Below, one piece after another: positions 35,201-48,000 of a stretch of DNA of 64,000 nucleotides (positions are counted from its first letter, which is position 1; every line of letters starts with the position of its first letter). Source of the stretch: Iris pallida (Eukaryota; Streptophyta; Magnoliopsida; Asparagales; Iridaceae). The notes beneath the pieces were generated by a model. The model saw only the letters and a program-made list of their open reading frames with translations, was not told the DNA's origin and ran no database searches. The stretch covers positions 36,995,331 to 37,059,330 of the forward strand of contig JANAVB010029819.1 in NCBI GenBank assembly GCA_029216955.1. The letters are read 5' to 3'. The translations under genes and the position numbers were made by a program.

Positions 35201-38200
35201 AGTAGGTGATCTTACCCCGAAAGTGGTAGGAGTTGAGACCCCAGCAGCGTTGGCTCGATTGTCACTGGTTTTAAGCTTCAGGCTCTTCCACATCTCTAGC
35301 ATTTCCCTCTCACTAGGGGTTAGGGGTAAGCATTATTCGGTTTTGGACCGAAAATCGAACCGAGCCGAACCGAATAAGAGATTTGGTTCGGTTTCAAAAC
35401 AATTCAGTTCTGTTTCGATTTTCAAAATACAAAAATTCCTTTTTCGGTTTCGGTTTCGGTCCAAAACTGAAAACCGAATAAAAATTATACAATTATAAAA
35501 ATTCTCTCAATTTAAAAATGTGTATATTTTGAAAACAACAATTCTATGTATGTGTTTTGAATTACAATTTTGATAATTTAATAACTAGTTCAACTTTGTG
35601 TGTAACTTTGAAATTCAACAAATGTGTCTAAAAATTATACTTTTTTAATATAATTTAACCATGATATGAACTTTGGGTCCGATCCATTAATTCCAACCGA
35701 ACAAACGAACAAACCGAATTTATTATTCGGTTCGGTTCGGCTCGGTTTCGATTTTGGCTAATTCGGTTCGGTTTCGGTTTTGAATTTTTAAAATTTCGGT
35801 TTATTCGGTTTTGGCTAATTCGGTTCGGTTGAAACCGAATAAACCCTACTAGGGGTCACATCGGATGAATGACTCTCATCTCCCCCTTCTGCCAAGTTTG
35901 TCTTGTACCCCCCAGAATAATCACCCCTGCCACCGATATAGTCTCCTTTGTCACCCCTACATCCTCCACGACCGCGTCTGCGGCCACTGGACTGGCCTCT
36001 CGTAGGTTTTGTACATAATATGATGAAGTGTCCAGGATCTCCACAGTTGTGGCACACCCCCCCCCCCCCCTCCCGAAGGTGTTCGGACTAGAAACTGCTA
36101 AGGCCGATTTCATCCCCGGAGAGCTAGTGGTGCTTGGCATCAGCTTCAGCCGTGCCTCCTCTTGTGTCATGGCAGCTATAGCCTCCTCCAGTAATGGCAG
36201 TCCGGGCTGTACAAATAAGACATTCCTCCTTTGCTCAAATGCTGGGTTGAGCCCCTTCAGGAACTTCATCTTCCTTTGTCATGAGACATACTCCATAAAC
36301 TTCTGATAATGTTTCATAAATGTCGGCTCTACTTGTTCATCCTCCACGTCAATGGGATCATAGTGGTCGAGATCAGGCAAATACTTCTTTAGCAAAGTTG
36401 TATACTGAGGATGGTATGATCCTCTTGGACCACCTTGTCAAGTTCATCCTGCAACTGGAAGACCTTCATCGGGTTGCCCGACCCCGAGTACATGTCTTTC
36501 AACGTCGTCCAAATGTCACCAGCACTCTCCATAGCCTCTACGTTGCCCGACACTTGGTCGGCTAATGAGGTTGTCAACCATCCAGCTACCACGTTGTTGA
36601 TGATCTCCCATACAGCAAACTCCCATGAGGAGCGATCTCCAGGTGCCTTGGTGTCACGACCCGCACCCGCTTTTCGGATACAAGTATGTAGCCAAGTCCA
36701 GCCTACACCGCAACGTCGGCAGTAGTACGCTGTCTAGATCTCAATGTCAACTCAAATACAACAATTCATATCTAATTGCTCATTCACAATAAGTATTCAA
36801 ATTACAAATCCAATAATTCATCAAAATGACATCCGAAAACAAATCCGCTAAAAATAAAACTATCTAATTTATAATCTAAGATTGGCCTCCAAAATCTCTC
36901 CCATATAGTCTATAGCACAAACGTAGGAAACATGCCAAGTCACCTGCAATAATCTAGTCAGAAAAGAAGCAAAGTACAACCCTATTGCATTTATGCAACT
37001 TAATACAAAATAAGCTAGATAGTAGAGATACAATTATGAATAAAGAAACAGGTATATGAACTAGAAACAATAAACATGTACAAGAAACCACTAGCAAGAA
37101 CATGTATGAACAAGACAACTAGCAATAAACATGTACAAGTAAACATATAGTGTGTTTGAAATACTTTTCGACATATGAACGGCTAGGCTAATACAACACA
37201 TCATAGATGGCTATCACACATTTTTGGTACGGCTAACCCATACGTGAAGTGTAAGACTTAGCTATCATTCATTAAACATTATTTGGGTTTGTTCACACGT
37301 CTACTTAGCATTTTTCCTCCCGACTCACTAAACAGTCAATAAACGAGCAATGATACAATCAAGTATATCGTGTCACAATCGTGTCTCAACAGGATAGTAA
37401 ATAAAAACACAATGATTAATAACATTATAATGTACTAAGAACATAAAGCAATAGTGTACTTGCCTCAATTAGTTGCAATTGTTTGTGACTTGATTATGTT
37501 GGCACAGAATAGTCGCGGATGTCATAACTATGCAAGACGACCTCTAACGATGGAACAGACCATGTCATTGGGTCCGAAACAGTCCGATTAGACTAGAGTT
37601 GATATGAAGAAGTCAAAATCAGAAGAAAAAAAAAAGAACATATGACTAGTCACGATCAAAATGGAAATCGAAGAGAATAAATATAAATATATATAACTAT
37701 TTTGGAAAATAATTATAATACTTGAAAACTATATTTACTAGTCAAAATATTTTAAGCAAATACTTGAAAATCAAGAGAATCATTTTATATCAAAACTATA
37801 ATTTAGTTAAATAGATAATATTACAATAATATTTTTTTAGGTATAAATACCACAAAATAATGTAACAATATATTTTTAAGCTAAAAACCATACTCTAATT
37901 ATATATAAAATAATATACTACCATATTTAGAAATTCTAAAAATAAAAGTAGGCTCAAGCCCATTAATATATCTTCTTACCAAATAATTTAGAAAATACTT
38001 ATTATAATGGAAACTATATTTTACTAGCTAAACTATTCTTTGAAAATATAGAAACCATGTTTTTAGGTCAAAATTATAGTTTTAGAAAATACTACGATAA
38101 TAATTTCAGGAAATAATAAAATAGGAATATCAAAAATACTAATATTAATTGTATTACATATATACTAAAATCAATAATAATAACTAATAATAATCATAAT

Positions 38201-41200
38201 AAAACTAATAATATGTATACTAATATGTACATATGTATACTAATATGTACCTACATATGTACCTACATACAAACATACTCCCTTCCTTTTATTACGCTGG
38301 CCCAATACCAAACAAATCATTTTCCTTGGCTTAAGCCTAATAGCTCATAGGCCCAGCTTCTTGACCTGGACCCGGCCTAATACTCCAAAGCCCCCCCCCC
38401 CAAACTAATCCCTTCTCTCTGAAGAGAGAAGGTTACAAAACAAAAATGAAAATGAAAGAGGAAGAAGAAAGAGAAGAGAAGAGGAAGGAGCTTCACCTTG
38501 GGGATCCGGCTGTGGCGGCTCGTCGAGGGGCAGATCAGCCGCTGATCTAAACAAATCTCGGCCATGGCTGACACGACGGGGAAGAGGGCTCGACGTGGAA
38601 GAACGGCGGGGCGGGTAGTGTTCGTCAGGAGCTCCGGTGGAGGAAGTCATCGACCGCACGCGCGCGGCTAGGGTTCCGACTCGGCGATGTGTGTGGTTTC
38701 TTGGTCGTTGGCGGTGGTGATCTGTGATTTGGTGGTGGCGGCGTTTGGGAGTTAGGGTTTCGATAAGTGGTCGGGCGGTTCTGTTGGTGGCGTTTGTGGC
38801 GGTGGTGATGGCGATCAGGGTGGTGTCGAAGATCGTTGCCGGTGGGTCGAGGGGGAAGGAGTAGTTCGGCCACGACGTTCCGATCAGTGGTCGTCAGGTC
38901 TGGTCTATGAGGTCGCCGGCGAGACGACGCCAAGGTCAGGCATGGCTTAGCACGGCCTCACGGGGTGTAGAATCGAATTGGTGGTGCTAGCCTTGGCTCC
39001 GGGCCGACGGCTAAGGGAGGAGGAACGGTGCGGAGGAGAGCGGTGGATGGCTGTTGTTTTGGAGACGGCATTGAGGAGAGGGGGGGCGGTGACTTTTGAG
39101 ACAGGGACGAGGACTGGAGGGGTCGTGGCTCGAGGTGGCTTCCGGCGAGGTCAGCAACGCTGCAATGGTTGGAGCAGGTCGTCGATGAGCGAGCCCTTGG
39201 CAGTGTGTCCAGGTCGAACATAGCGAGTGATCCAGACACAGGCAGGGCTAGGGCTAGGGCTAGGGCTAGGGCTAGGGTTAGGGTTAGAATTAGGATTATG
39301 GTTAGGTTTAGGATTAGGGTTTCGTGTCGTGTCCTGCGTAACACGGACACAGGATTGGGATTGGTGTCGTGTCCGATTTGTCGGACACGAAAGAAATATT
39401 GTAATTGTAATAATAAAATAATAGAAAGAAAAGATAGGGACATGGACACGATGCACGGACACGATAATCGTTGTTGATGATTGGCAATAGTTGGAAATTG
39501 TGGTTGTGGAAAAAAAATAAAGGGAAGCCTTCCCTATATATGGGAGTGGGGTTTCCCTAATTAGGAATGGATTAGAATTTCCATGGACATATCCTTCCAT
39601 AGAATTAAATCAAAAAAATTGATCAAATATTTATACATAAATAACATATAATATTTATTATCTATTATTTCAAATAATCAGTTTTATAAATCAAAACCTT
39701 TAAAAATAAATGATAATAATAAATCAAATAATTCTATATTTATAAATATCAAATTGTAAAATTGATAATAATAAATCAAACAATTTCTCGAAGTTATATA
39801 AATACAAAATTTATTTTAAAGCAAATCGACAAAGTCCTTCCTTAATCAAAATACCTTTTATAGATTTAAAAATAAATAAAAATATTTTCTAACTCAAAAA
39901 ATATTTAAAACTAAAAATGAATAAAAAAATTTAAAAATTCGAAAAGTGGGCTTACACTTGGTTTGGGTATTCACATAGCCCACCAGGTCTCTTGCTTCAC
40001 GGCCCGCATAGCCTGGTGCGACCACTTCAAGTAGTTGGTAGTACCCTCCAACTTCACCTCCAGTTTCTCCAACTTTTTTATTTTTTATGGTGAAAAATCC
40101 ACATCCGTCTGTGCAGCAGGGACGCTAGTCTCGATCAGCCTCCTGGACAAGAGATCGTCCACCAAAGCCTTCATCTCCTTGGCCGTCAGCTTGTCGTAGA
40201 TCGTCTCCATCGTCTGCTCCTTCTCCTCTTCCATCAGTCCGACGGTAGCAGATCTAGGGCACACGAGTTCCGGTGGTGCCCTCTAGCTTCGACTGCAGAC
40301 TTTTCCACGTCTGTCATTCCTTCTTCAGCAGCAGCGACGTCCCCGAACGCCGCTGCTCATATCTCGTGCATAGCTGCGACCCGATGTTGTTGTTCTCCTC
40401 CGGTAAGGGAGGACCGCGTCAGAGAGGTGGCGGTGAGGGTGGACGGCGGCGGCGGTCGAGCGGAGATGACGATGGCGAACCCGAGTGGTGGCGACGGGTG
40501 TAGAGAATTAGGGTTAGGGTTAGGGTTAGGGTAGCGGCGGTGGTGGAGCCGAGTGGGGAATTTAGGGTCAGGATTAGGGTGACTCTGATACCATATAGAG
40601 TTGGGATAAATGGATGTTTCATTATAGAAAAGAAGTACATATATAAAGGAGAGGATTAGCCTCCTTATTCTCTACCCGAGGTAGGACTAAACCGAATAGA
40701 TTTCTCAACAGGTATTTACCCATTATTTATCTTTCAACGATTCACTTCAATTAATCATAACACTCTTACACTGCAGCTCATAAACTTGACACAGTAAACA
40801 GAAAGGAAAGTAACCAAGACAACAGAAACATATTCACTTTGATAAATAAAAATTTAGTCTTTTATAAAAAAAAAAACATTCACTTCGACAAAGACTGGGT
40901 AAGATTAAGTTTCTTGGCAGCACACTGAGGGTCTGTTTGGATGCTCCAAGTACATTAAAAGTTATTGTGAAAATCCCTCTCTGCACCAAAACTTAATCGT
41001 TGGTGAGGGATAAGGGTTATATATCATATTATTTAGTACGTCTCGGAAGGTTGAATACCCATTTTTAAGGGTTGAGAATTGGATTCACCTAGCAGTATAA
41101 CTTTTGGTAAGATCTGTTTAAAATGTGCACCAAAGTGACTGAACCTGGGTTGCTCTGATACAAAAGCCGATAACAAACGGCGGAGACTTGGTTGTGTAAT

Positions 41201-44200
41201 AGCACACGCTTTGGCATATCTTTATCATTTTTAAAATTATTTTAATAATAAGTTCCTTTTAGGATGATGATTTGACTCGCGGTCGATTGTGCATATATGC
41301 CCTATATGGTAGCCATATTGGATGATTATGATTGATTATGCACATGTGCCAACTTAGCAGTTGCCATATCGGGATTATGATGGATTCTCCATTGATCATG
41401 CACATGTTTATTGTTGCCAAATTGCTTGATTATAGCTAGTAGAATATACTTATCATTTTCTATGTATTGCCTCTCATGTTTATAATCCAATTAATGCACT
41501 ACATATCCAACACATACCATATAGTAGGTGGCCACTGACTAAAAAGATATGATTCTCTATTGGGTATTGGATGAGAGGTAAGTAGAACCAACCGGCTATG
41601 TTAAGAATAAGCAAGTAGGAAACTGACTAAGAACCTAAGAGATGTAGCCTAGTCCATTACCATTAAAACCTTCTGCAACTGAATTTCTCTTTACGAGTTG
41701 AATTTGGCGCCTGTCATCCATTCCAGACAACTTTGCCACATTTGACTTGTATAAAACGATCAAATCCAGACAACTTTACCACAGTTGACTAGTATAAAAC
41801 AATCATATAACTGGATAATCAAGTAAGAGAAAAACAGGGTAATCAAGAGAATGTATATGCTTTATTAATAATAGGTATGAACAAACATAAAGGAGGTGAG
41901 ATGGAATCACAGAGCTCATTAACATACCTTTCTGTCAAGGTGGCTTGCTTTTATAATAATAAATATGGACAACCATAAATGAGGTGAAAATGGAATCACA
42001 GTGCTTAAAAGTATATACCTTCTGTCAAGGTGACTCTGCTTGTTTCAACCACCTGGTTGCTGTTATTCTCAAGGTCAGTTGAGACACTCTTCATGAGATC
42101 ATTATAATCTATTTCTTCTTTTAAGACCAGATCTGCGCTGAAAAAGAAGGAAAGGAGTCAACACAAAATACTATATATGGAGCAGTCTCTCCTCAATGTA
42201 TTGAACAGTATGCACGGATGAGATGAAAATAAAAATGTGGCCAGAATTAGCTCCACATCCCAAGCATATGTATATGGCAATCGAAACTCTAAAGGAAGCG
42301 AAAATAATATGTCGAGTCCAAACCCATGTGCATGTGTTATTGAAATAGACGGTTGCTGACGTCTGAGGACAGTAAACTGTTCTTGCATCAACAACAACAA
42401 GAAGGAATCTTTTGTCCCAAAGTTTTGGGTTTGTCTACATGAATTATTTTCTTTCAGTAAGCTCTGTTAAGACCATTTCAGCTCAAACACAAAAAAATTA
42501 ATATCCTCTTTCATAACCTCAAACCAAGTAGCAGCTTCTTTAACCAACATTCAATATGCATAGCTGGTGAATTTGTTGGTCTCTGTTTCACATGCCCAAA
42601 CCACATCAGACGTCTCTCATTATCCTCACTTGGAACCACCTCCAACTTCAAACTAGTATAATTATTGCTTCTTCTATCATTTAGTGTACTAACCCTCGTC
42701 CATCTCATCCTTATCATTTCAGCTATGCTCTTGTTTGAACATGTTTTTCTTAATTGCGCAGCAGTCTGACCTGAAAAGAATGCTGATGTTATAGAATATT
42801 CCTTTCAGCTCCCGGGTATCCTACAACAAAGCACTTCATGAACCTCTCAATCATGACGAATGGACCAGTCCTTTATGATTAATAATTAATTCTAAAAAGC
42901 AAAAAACTATCTCAAGTCTTATTTTATGTAGTGTCCCGCTCCTAGCGGTTCACTATATAAGGTTTGTGGCTTGATAGACTCGGTCGGAATCGAGTATTGG
43001 AAAAACTTGTCGGCATCGAATCGATCACGGACGGATGCATAAGGGTCTTTCCAACTCATGGATTGGTTTATGTTGGAATGAGTCCAATATTGCATCGGTT
43101 GGGGTATTGATGGAAGAGCATAAAGAGTTCGTCACATCTCTCTCCGTTGTAGTTTTTCGCTAGATGTTTCGCTGCTTGGTTTTGATGGATGCGTTTTCTG
43201 ATAGTTTTCGATGATTTGATTCTTTTGTCCGTTTTCATCAAATTTTCTTGCATTCATTCTTGAGAATTCTGAGAGAAAGAAATTATTAACATATTTATTT
43301 GTAAACTAATCTTTTTGGGCCCCTCATGGTCCATGGGCCCTGGGCGGTCACCCTGGCCACCTTGGGCCAGGGCCGGCCCTGCTGGATGCCCATCCTACAT
43401 GCAACTTTACATTGATTTCTATATCGAAGAAAAATTATCAAAAACGTGAATGCAAGAAAAGACTTGGAAAGTCATTTATTCAAAAACATAACCTTCTCAA
43501 AAAAATACTCAAGCTACAACATGAACAACACATGATGTAAAGAAAAGTAAATACAAGAAAAACCATGTACCTGGGCCAGAATATTATATGAGATGACACG
43601 GAATCTGAAACCTGGAACATAATTCCCAGCAGTAACTTAGAAGCGGAATTCAAGATGGTCAAATGTATATGGAAGATAGATCCAATGTAGGAAGTCCATA
43701 AATTTTCCTTGGATTTTTAGATGATTAAATGAAATTACAAGTAAATTTGGATAACTCAAAACCTTGAATAGAGCTTTCACTGTAGTCCCTGTTGTAAAAT
43801 TAAAACTTAACCATGTTATGCCATGATAGATCTTATAATCTTTTACAGAATGAAGAATAAAACAACAAATCCTTTTCCCTAACTTTAGAGGGCAGCTAAC
43901 AGAAAGGCTGTTTACAAATTGGTATTAATCGTAAATGCTAGAGAACTCAAAATATCAATTACTTATGTTTCATAAAAATCTTGAAATTTCTTTCTCAATA
44001 TATTGATCAAGTAATTAACATAAATAACATTTAGAAGGAATAGCTTAGGGAATAATCTATAAGCAATAGCTCAAAATAGTTTTACGAGTTGCACGATAAG
44101 GTCTTCCTCACATGAACCATGAAAACTGAGCCTTTAGACTCTTTTTAATGACTCCTTTTAGACTAACTCTTTCAATTAAGTGTGGAAACAAATAACGTAC

Positions 44201-44974
44201 TTAGTTTCGGGCTTTCAGGCTCATCAGATTACATTTTTGTGGTTTTATTTTTTAATATTTCAAACAAAGAAAAATGGGAGCGACGTAACAACCAATACAT
44301 GTTAACATGACATCCTTAAAATCAAGGCTATATGAAAATTGGTGTGTGCTACCCTAACCTATATAATGGCAATATCAATAAAAGAATAGTTGTAGAAAAG
44401 AAAGCTGCAATTTATTATTATGAACGGTAAACTCAAGTTGTAATGAAGCTGTCCCTCTTAATAAAGGCAGACTTGAGACAAGATATTTATATAGGCTTCT
44501 TTCTTTTCTTTATGATGAGAATTCCACCGGAATTTCTGGATGAAATAAGATATTGGCATAATATTGACAGTGTCTTCAATTAGTTACACTTAACACCTCA
44601 TTTACTCCAGTAAAGAACTAACCCATGAATCGTCATAATATAACATTTTTTTGGTTAAATTTCAAATGTGATTCTATGAGATCAAGAGTTCATGTTTCAA
44701 TGTTAAGCTGAATTGAAAATTAAAAAAAAAACATATACCATTTGAAGTATCTCCTGTGGTGCGTTGTCCACCTTCCAAAGAAATAAACTTGGGAGAGACA
44801 GGTCCAGGAATTCCACTCATCGTGTTCCTACATATTCTGCCGCAAAATTGAGTATAAATAGGCAGCAACTTGCAACCTCATTCTTATATCTAACCAAACA
44901 TATGCAGTATTTCTAACGTGAATTGAAAAAATTTCATGATCACAGTTGTTAGAGGTACATTAGAATCATTGAGA

Positions 44975-45022
<48 letters not shown>

Positions 45023-48000
45023 TGGAAAAAGGGTAAATTTTATTCCACTAACATCGCAATAAGGTTACAACATAGAGATACAATCCCAACTCAGGGGGAC
45101 ATTACTAGTACATCCGACTCAATGTTATGAAGGATGCCCACCGGTGGGGTGATCAGTCCCTCATAAATGCGCCGGTTCCTCTTCCTCCAGACATGCCAAA
45201 CTGATGCAGCAAGCCTCAATCTTGCACGTCTGGCCCAACTCTGCTCCTGGCCCCTGCGATCTCCGATCCACTTAAGAATTTCTCTGAAGTCACGCTCCCT
45301 TCCAACTCCTCCCAAGTATCTCCGGCTCTGCTCTGCCCAGATGCTCCACGCCACATGGCACTGAAAGAACAGATGCCCTATGGATTCATTCTCTGTCTCA
45401 CACAAAACACACTTTGGGTCAGGAACTGGGACCCCGAACCGAAGCAGTCTGTCCCTAGTAAGCATCCGGCCCAGCACCAGTTTATATGCAGACAGTTGCA
45501 TCTTCCTGGCTAGGCCCTTCCCCCCGATAAAGTCGTACTCCTCGATCTTATCGAAGTGGGAACGAACAAGATCGTAGCAGCTGCTAAATCTGAACTCCCC
45601 AGCATCCTCCGTGGAGCCGGGAGGGGCCCAAACCCAGACGTCAGTCAGTACAGCAGGAGTGATCTGTACCTGCCTGATCTCCCCTCCTAACTGAGCGGTG
45701 AAACGATACTCCTCTGGCCTCCAGACCCCACCACTGATGATGTGCCTACAAGTCAGACCTCTGTACGCCACACCGTCCGTCTGGGGACCCAGAATCTCCA
45801 GAAGCGACTGACGTGCAATCTACGGATCAAGCCATAGGTCCGTCTCCCCTCCCTCCCTCATCTTCCTCCGAATAGCCTTCCGAAGTACAGGTCGGTTCCT
45901 CAGAATATGCTTGAAAGCCACAGAGAAGTTGTTGTCAATTTCACATACCCATAAGTTCCTTCCCCGAAGGTACCGACTAGACATCCAAGCCGACCAAAGA
46001 GAACCGTCCTGAAGGAACCTTCACGCCAGCTTGATCCCCGTCACCTCCCTGACAGATACTAGAGAACGCAGACCCACACCTCCCTCCTTCCTAGGTCGAC
46101 AGAGCTTCTCCCAAGAGATGGCATGAATCCCCCCATGCCATATGAACTTGGCACATATGCCCTCAATCTTTCTGATAGTAGCCAAAGGTACCAGAATAGA
46201 TTGGAGCCAGAATAGAGCAATAGCAGATATAACCAATCGTACCAGCTCAATACGCCCTCCAAAAGATAGGCCAGCCGCCTGCCAGCCCTCTACCCTCCTC
46301 TGCGCAAAGTCCACCAGACTCTGGCATTCTCGGTCCTTCGCGTAGTTGACAGATAGGGGTACCCCCAGATATTTCACCGGGAGCTCTCCCTTTTCCACCC
46401 CAAGCTCCAGGGCCCGTTCCTCCTTCAAAGTGCAAGAGCTGTTGAAGTAAACTTTGCTCTTGTCCCTGTTCAACCGAAGACCCGATAACTGTCCGAACTC
46501 CTCCATCACCACCGCAAGCTCCCTCATCCCTCGCATGGAAGGCCTCATCAATACCAATAGATCATCCGCATATATGAGATGTGAGACCACTGGTGAGACC
46601 CTGCTGTATATCGGTACAATCCTCTCCCGATGCACCGCGATGTCCATCAAACAGGTAAAATACTCCATCACAAGGGTGAATAGGTAGGGGAAAAGCGGGT
46701 CCCCCTGACGAAGCCTCCTGCTGCTGCCGAAGAACCCGTAGGGAATACCCTGAATGAGAACCGAGAATGTAGGAGAGGTGATGCACTCCCTGACTCTGTC
46801 CACCCATGTCTCGGAGAAGCCCATCGCACCCATCAAATGACAGAGGAAGTCCCTGTTGACGGTGTCGTATACTTTCCTCAGGTCGAGCTTCACACACGCC
46901 TTCATCCCTCCTGGCTTGTGGAACTCCCGAATCATCTCATGAGCCAGCAGGCTATGCTCAGCAATAGACCGCCCCTTGATGAATGCCGCCTGATTCCAAG
47001 AAACCAGACCCTGCATAGCGTCCTCCATCCTCCTGCACATAAGGTGAGTAATTATTTTGTACAAATAATTACAGCAAGCAATCGGTCGGAAGTCAGCAAG
47101 GGAAGTCGCCCCCTCCTTCTTGGGCACCAGCGTCAGGAAGGTGTGGTTCAGCTCCTTCAGGAGCTTGTCCGACTCAAAGAACTCCTGTACAGCCTCTAGA
47201 ACCTGGGCCTTGAGGGCACCCCAATGCCGCTTGTAGAAGCCGCTAGAGAAACCGTCCGGCCCAGGAGACTTGGAAGCATCAGCCTTCATCACAATCGCCT
47301 CCACCTCCGCCATCCGGATAGGAGCCATAAGAAGACTGTTGCCATACTCAGTAATCAACGTCTTCGTAGTCAGCTGCGGGAATACAGTGGAATAGTCCGT
47401 CTGATGATAGAGCTCAGAGTAGAACCGGACAGCCTCCTCCTGGATAGCAACCTGGTCGATCACAAGACGCCCATCCCTGTCTAGAAGTCTCTGGATGCAG
47501 TTCCGGTGCTGGCGAGCCCGAATGACATCATAGAAGAATTTGGTGCAATGGTCCCCATCCTTGAGCCAGGAGCATTTGGTCCGTTGGGCCGCACTAATCT
47601 CCTGCTGGAGACGCAAGGTGTTGACCTCTGCAGCCATCTTCTTCTCTCTAGCCGCTATCTCTCCACTCATCATGTCTCCCTGAAGGTCTGACTGCAGGTC
47701 TCTCAGCTCCGCCTCCTTCTCCTGTAAGGAGGTCCGGGGGAGAGCCCTCACCCAGTCTCTGATGGCGCGTTTGGTCTTCTTCAGCCTGTGAACCATACAG
47801 AACTGAACTGTGCCGACCACATCTTGACCAAGACCCCCCGCCACAGTCTCCTCATAGCCAGACGACAGGAACCAACTGTTGTCATACCTGAACGGACGAG
47901 CTCTCCATCTGGGTCTCTCCACGAAGCGCACCAGGATCGGCGAATGGTCACTGGTCCCCGCAGGAAGCCCCTCAGCCACAGCAGAGGGGAATAGACGAAA

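Larger units (their letters stand above)
31627..40710 (-). mobile_element. Ty1/copia retrotransposon with 117-bp LTRs
   Basis: LTRs 31627-31743 and 40594-40710 are 117 bp each and are flanked by the exact duplication GGTAT (31622-31626 and 40711-40715). A primer site TGGTATCAGAGTC (40581-40593) directly follows the 5' LTR on the minus strand, and a GAGGGGGAG polypurine tract precedes the 3' LTR. The order gag, protease, integrase, RT, RNase H is that of copia. Two later insertions (solo LTR 36652-39956 and hAT MITE 35321-35848) inflate it; without them it is about 5.2 kb. All reading frames are broken. Confidence 0.92.
31500..40722. mobile_element. Small MITE split by the copia element
   Basis: Bases 31500-31626 plus 40716-40722 rebuild a 134-bp element. 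Its ends are long inverted repeats starting GGGTAAATACC and reading on as TTTTGGTCAC...TTTTAGTCACTC. TTATTTATC lies directly outside both ends (31491-31499 and 40723-40731). A 9-bp duplication points to a Mutator-type MITE. The copia insertion lies inside its right inverted repeat. Confidence 0.8.

Noticed and set aside
38405..39600. Minus- and plus-strand frames as genes
   Set aside because: They fall within the solo LTR; the GLGLGLG- and NPNPNP-type translations are telomere-like repeats and the rest is compositional.
43330..43385. CAGGGCCGGCCCTG palindrome as a transposon end
   Set aside because: Looks like a possible hAT-type terminus, but no partner end or duplication could be placed.
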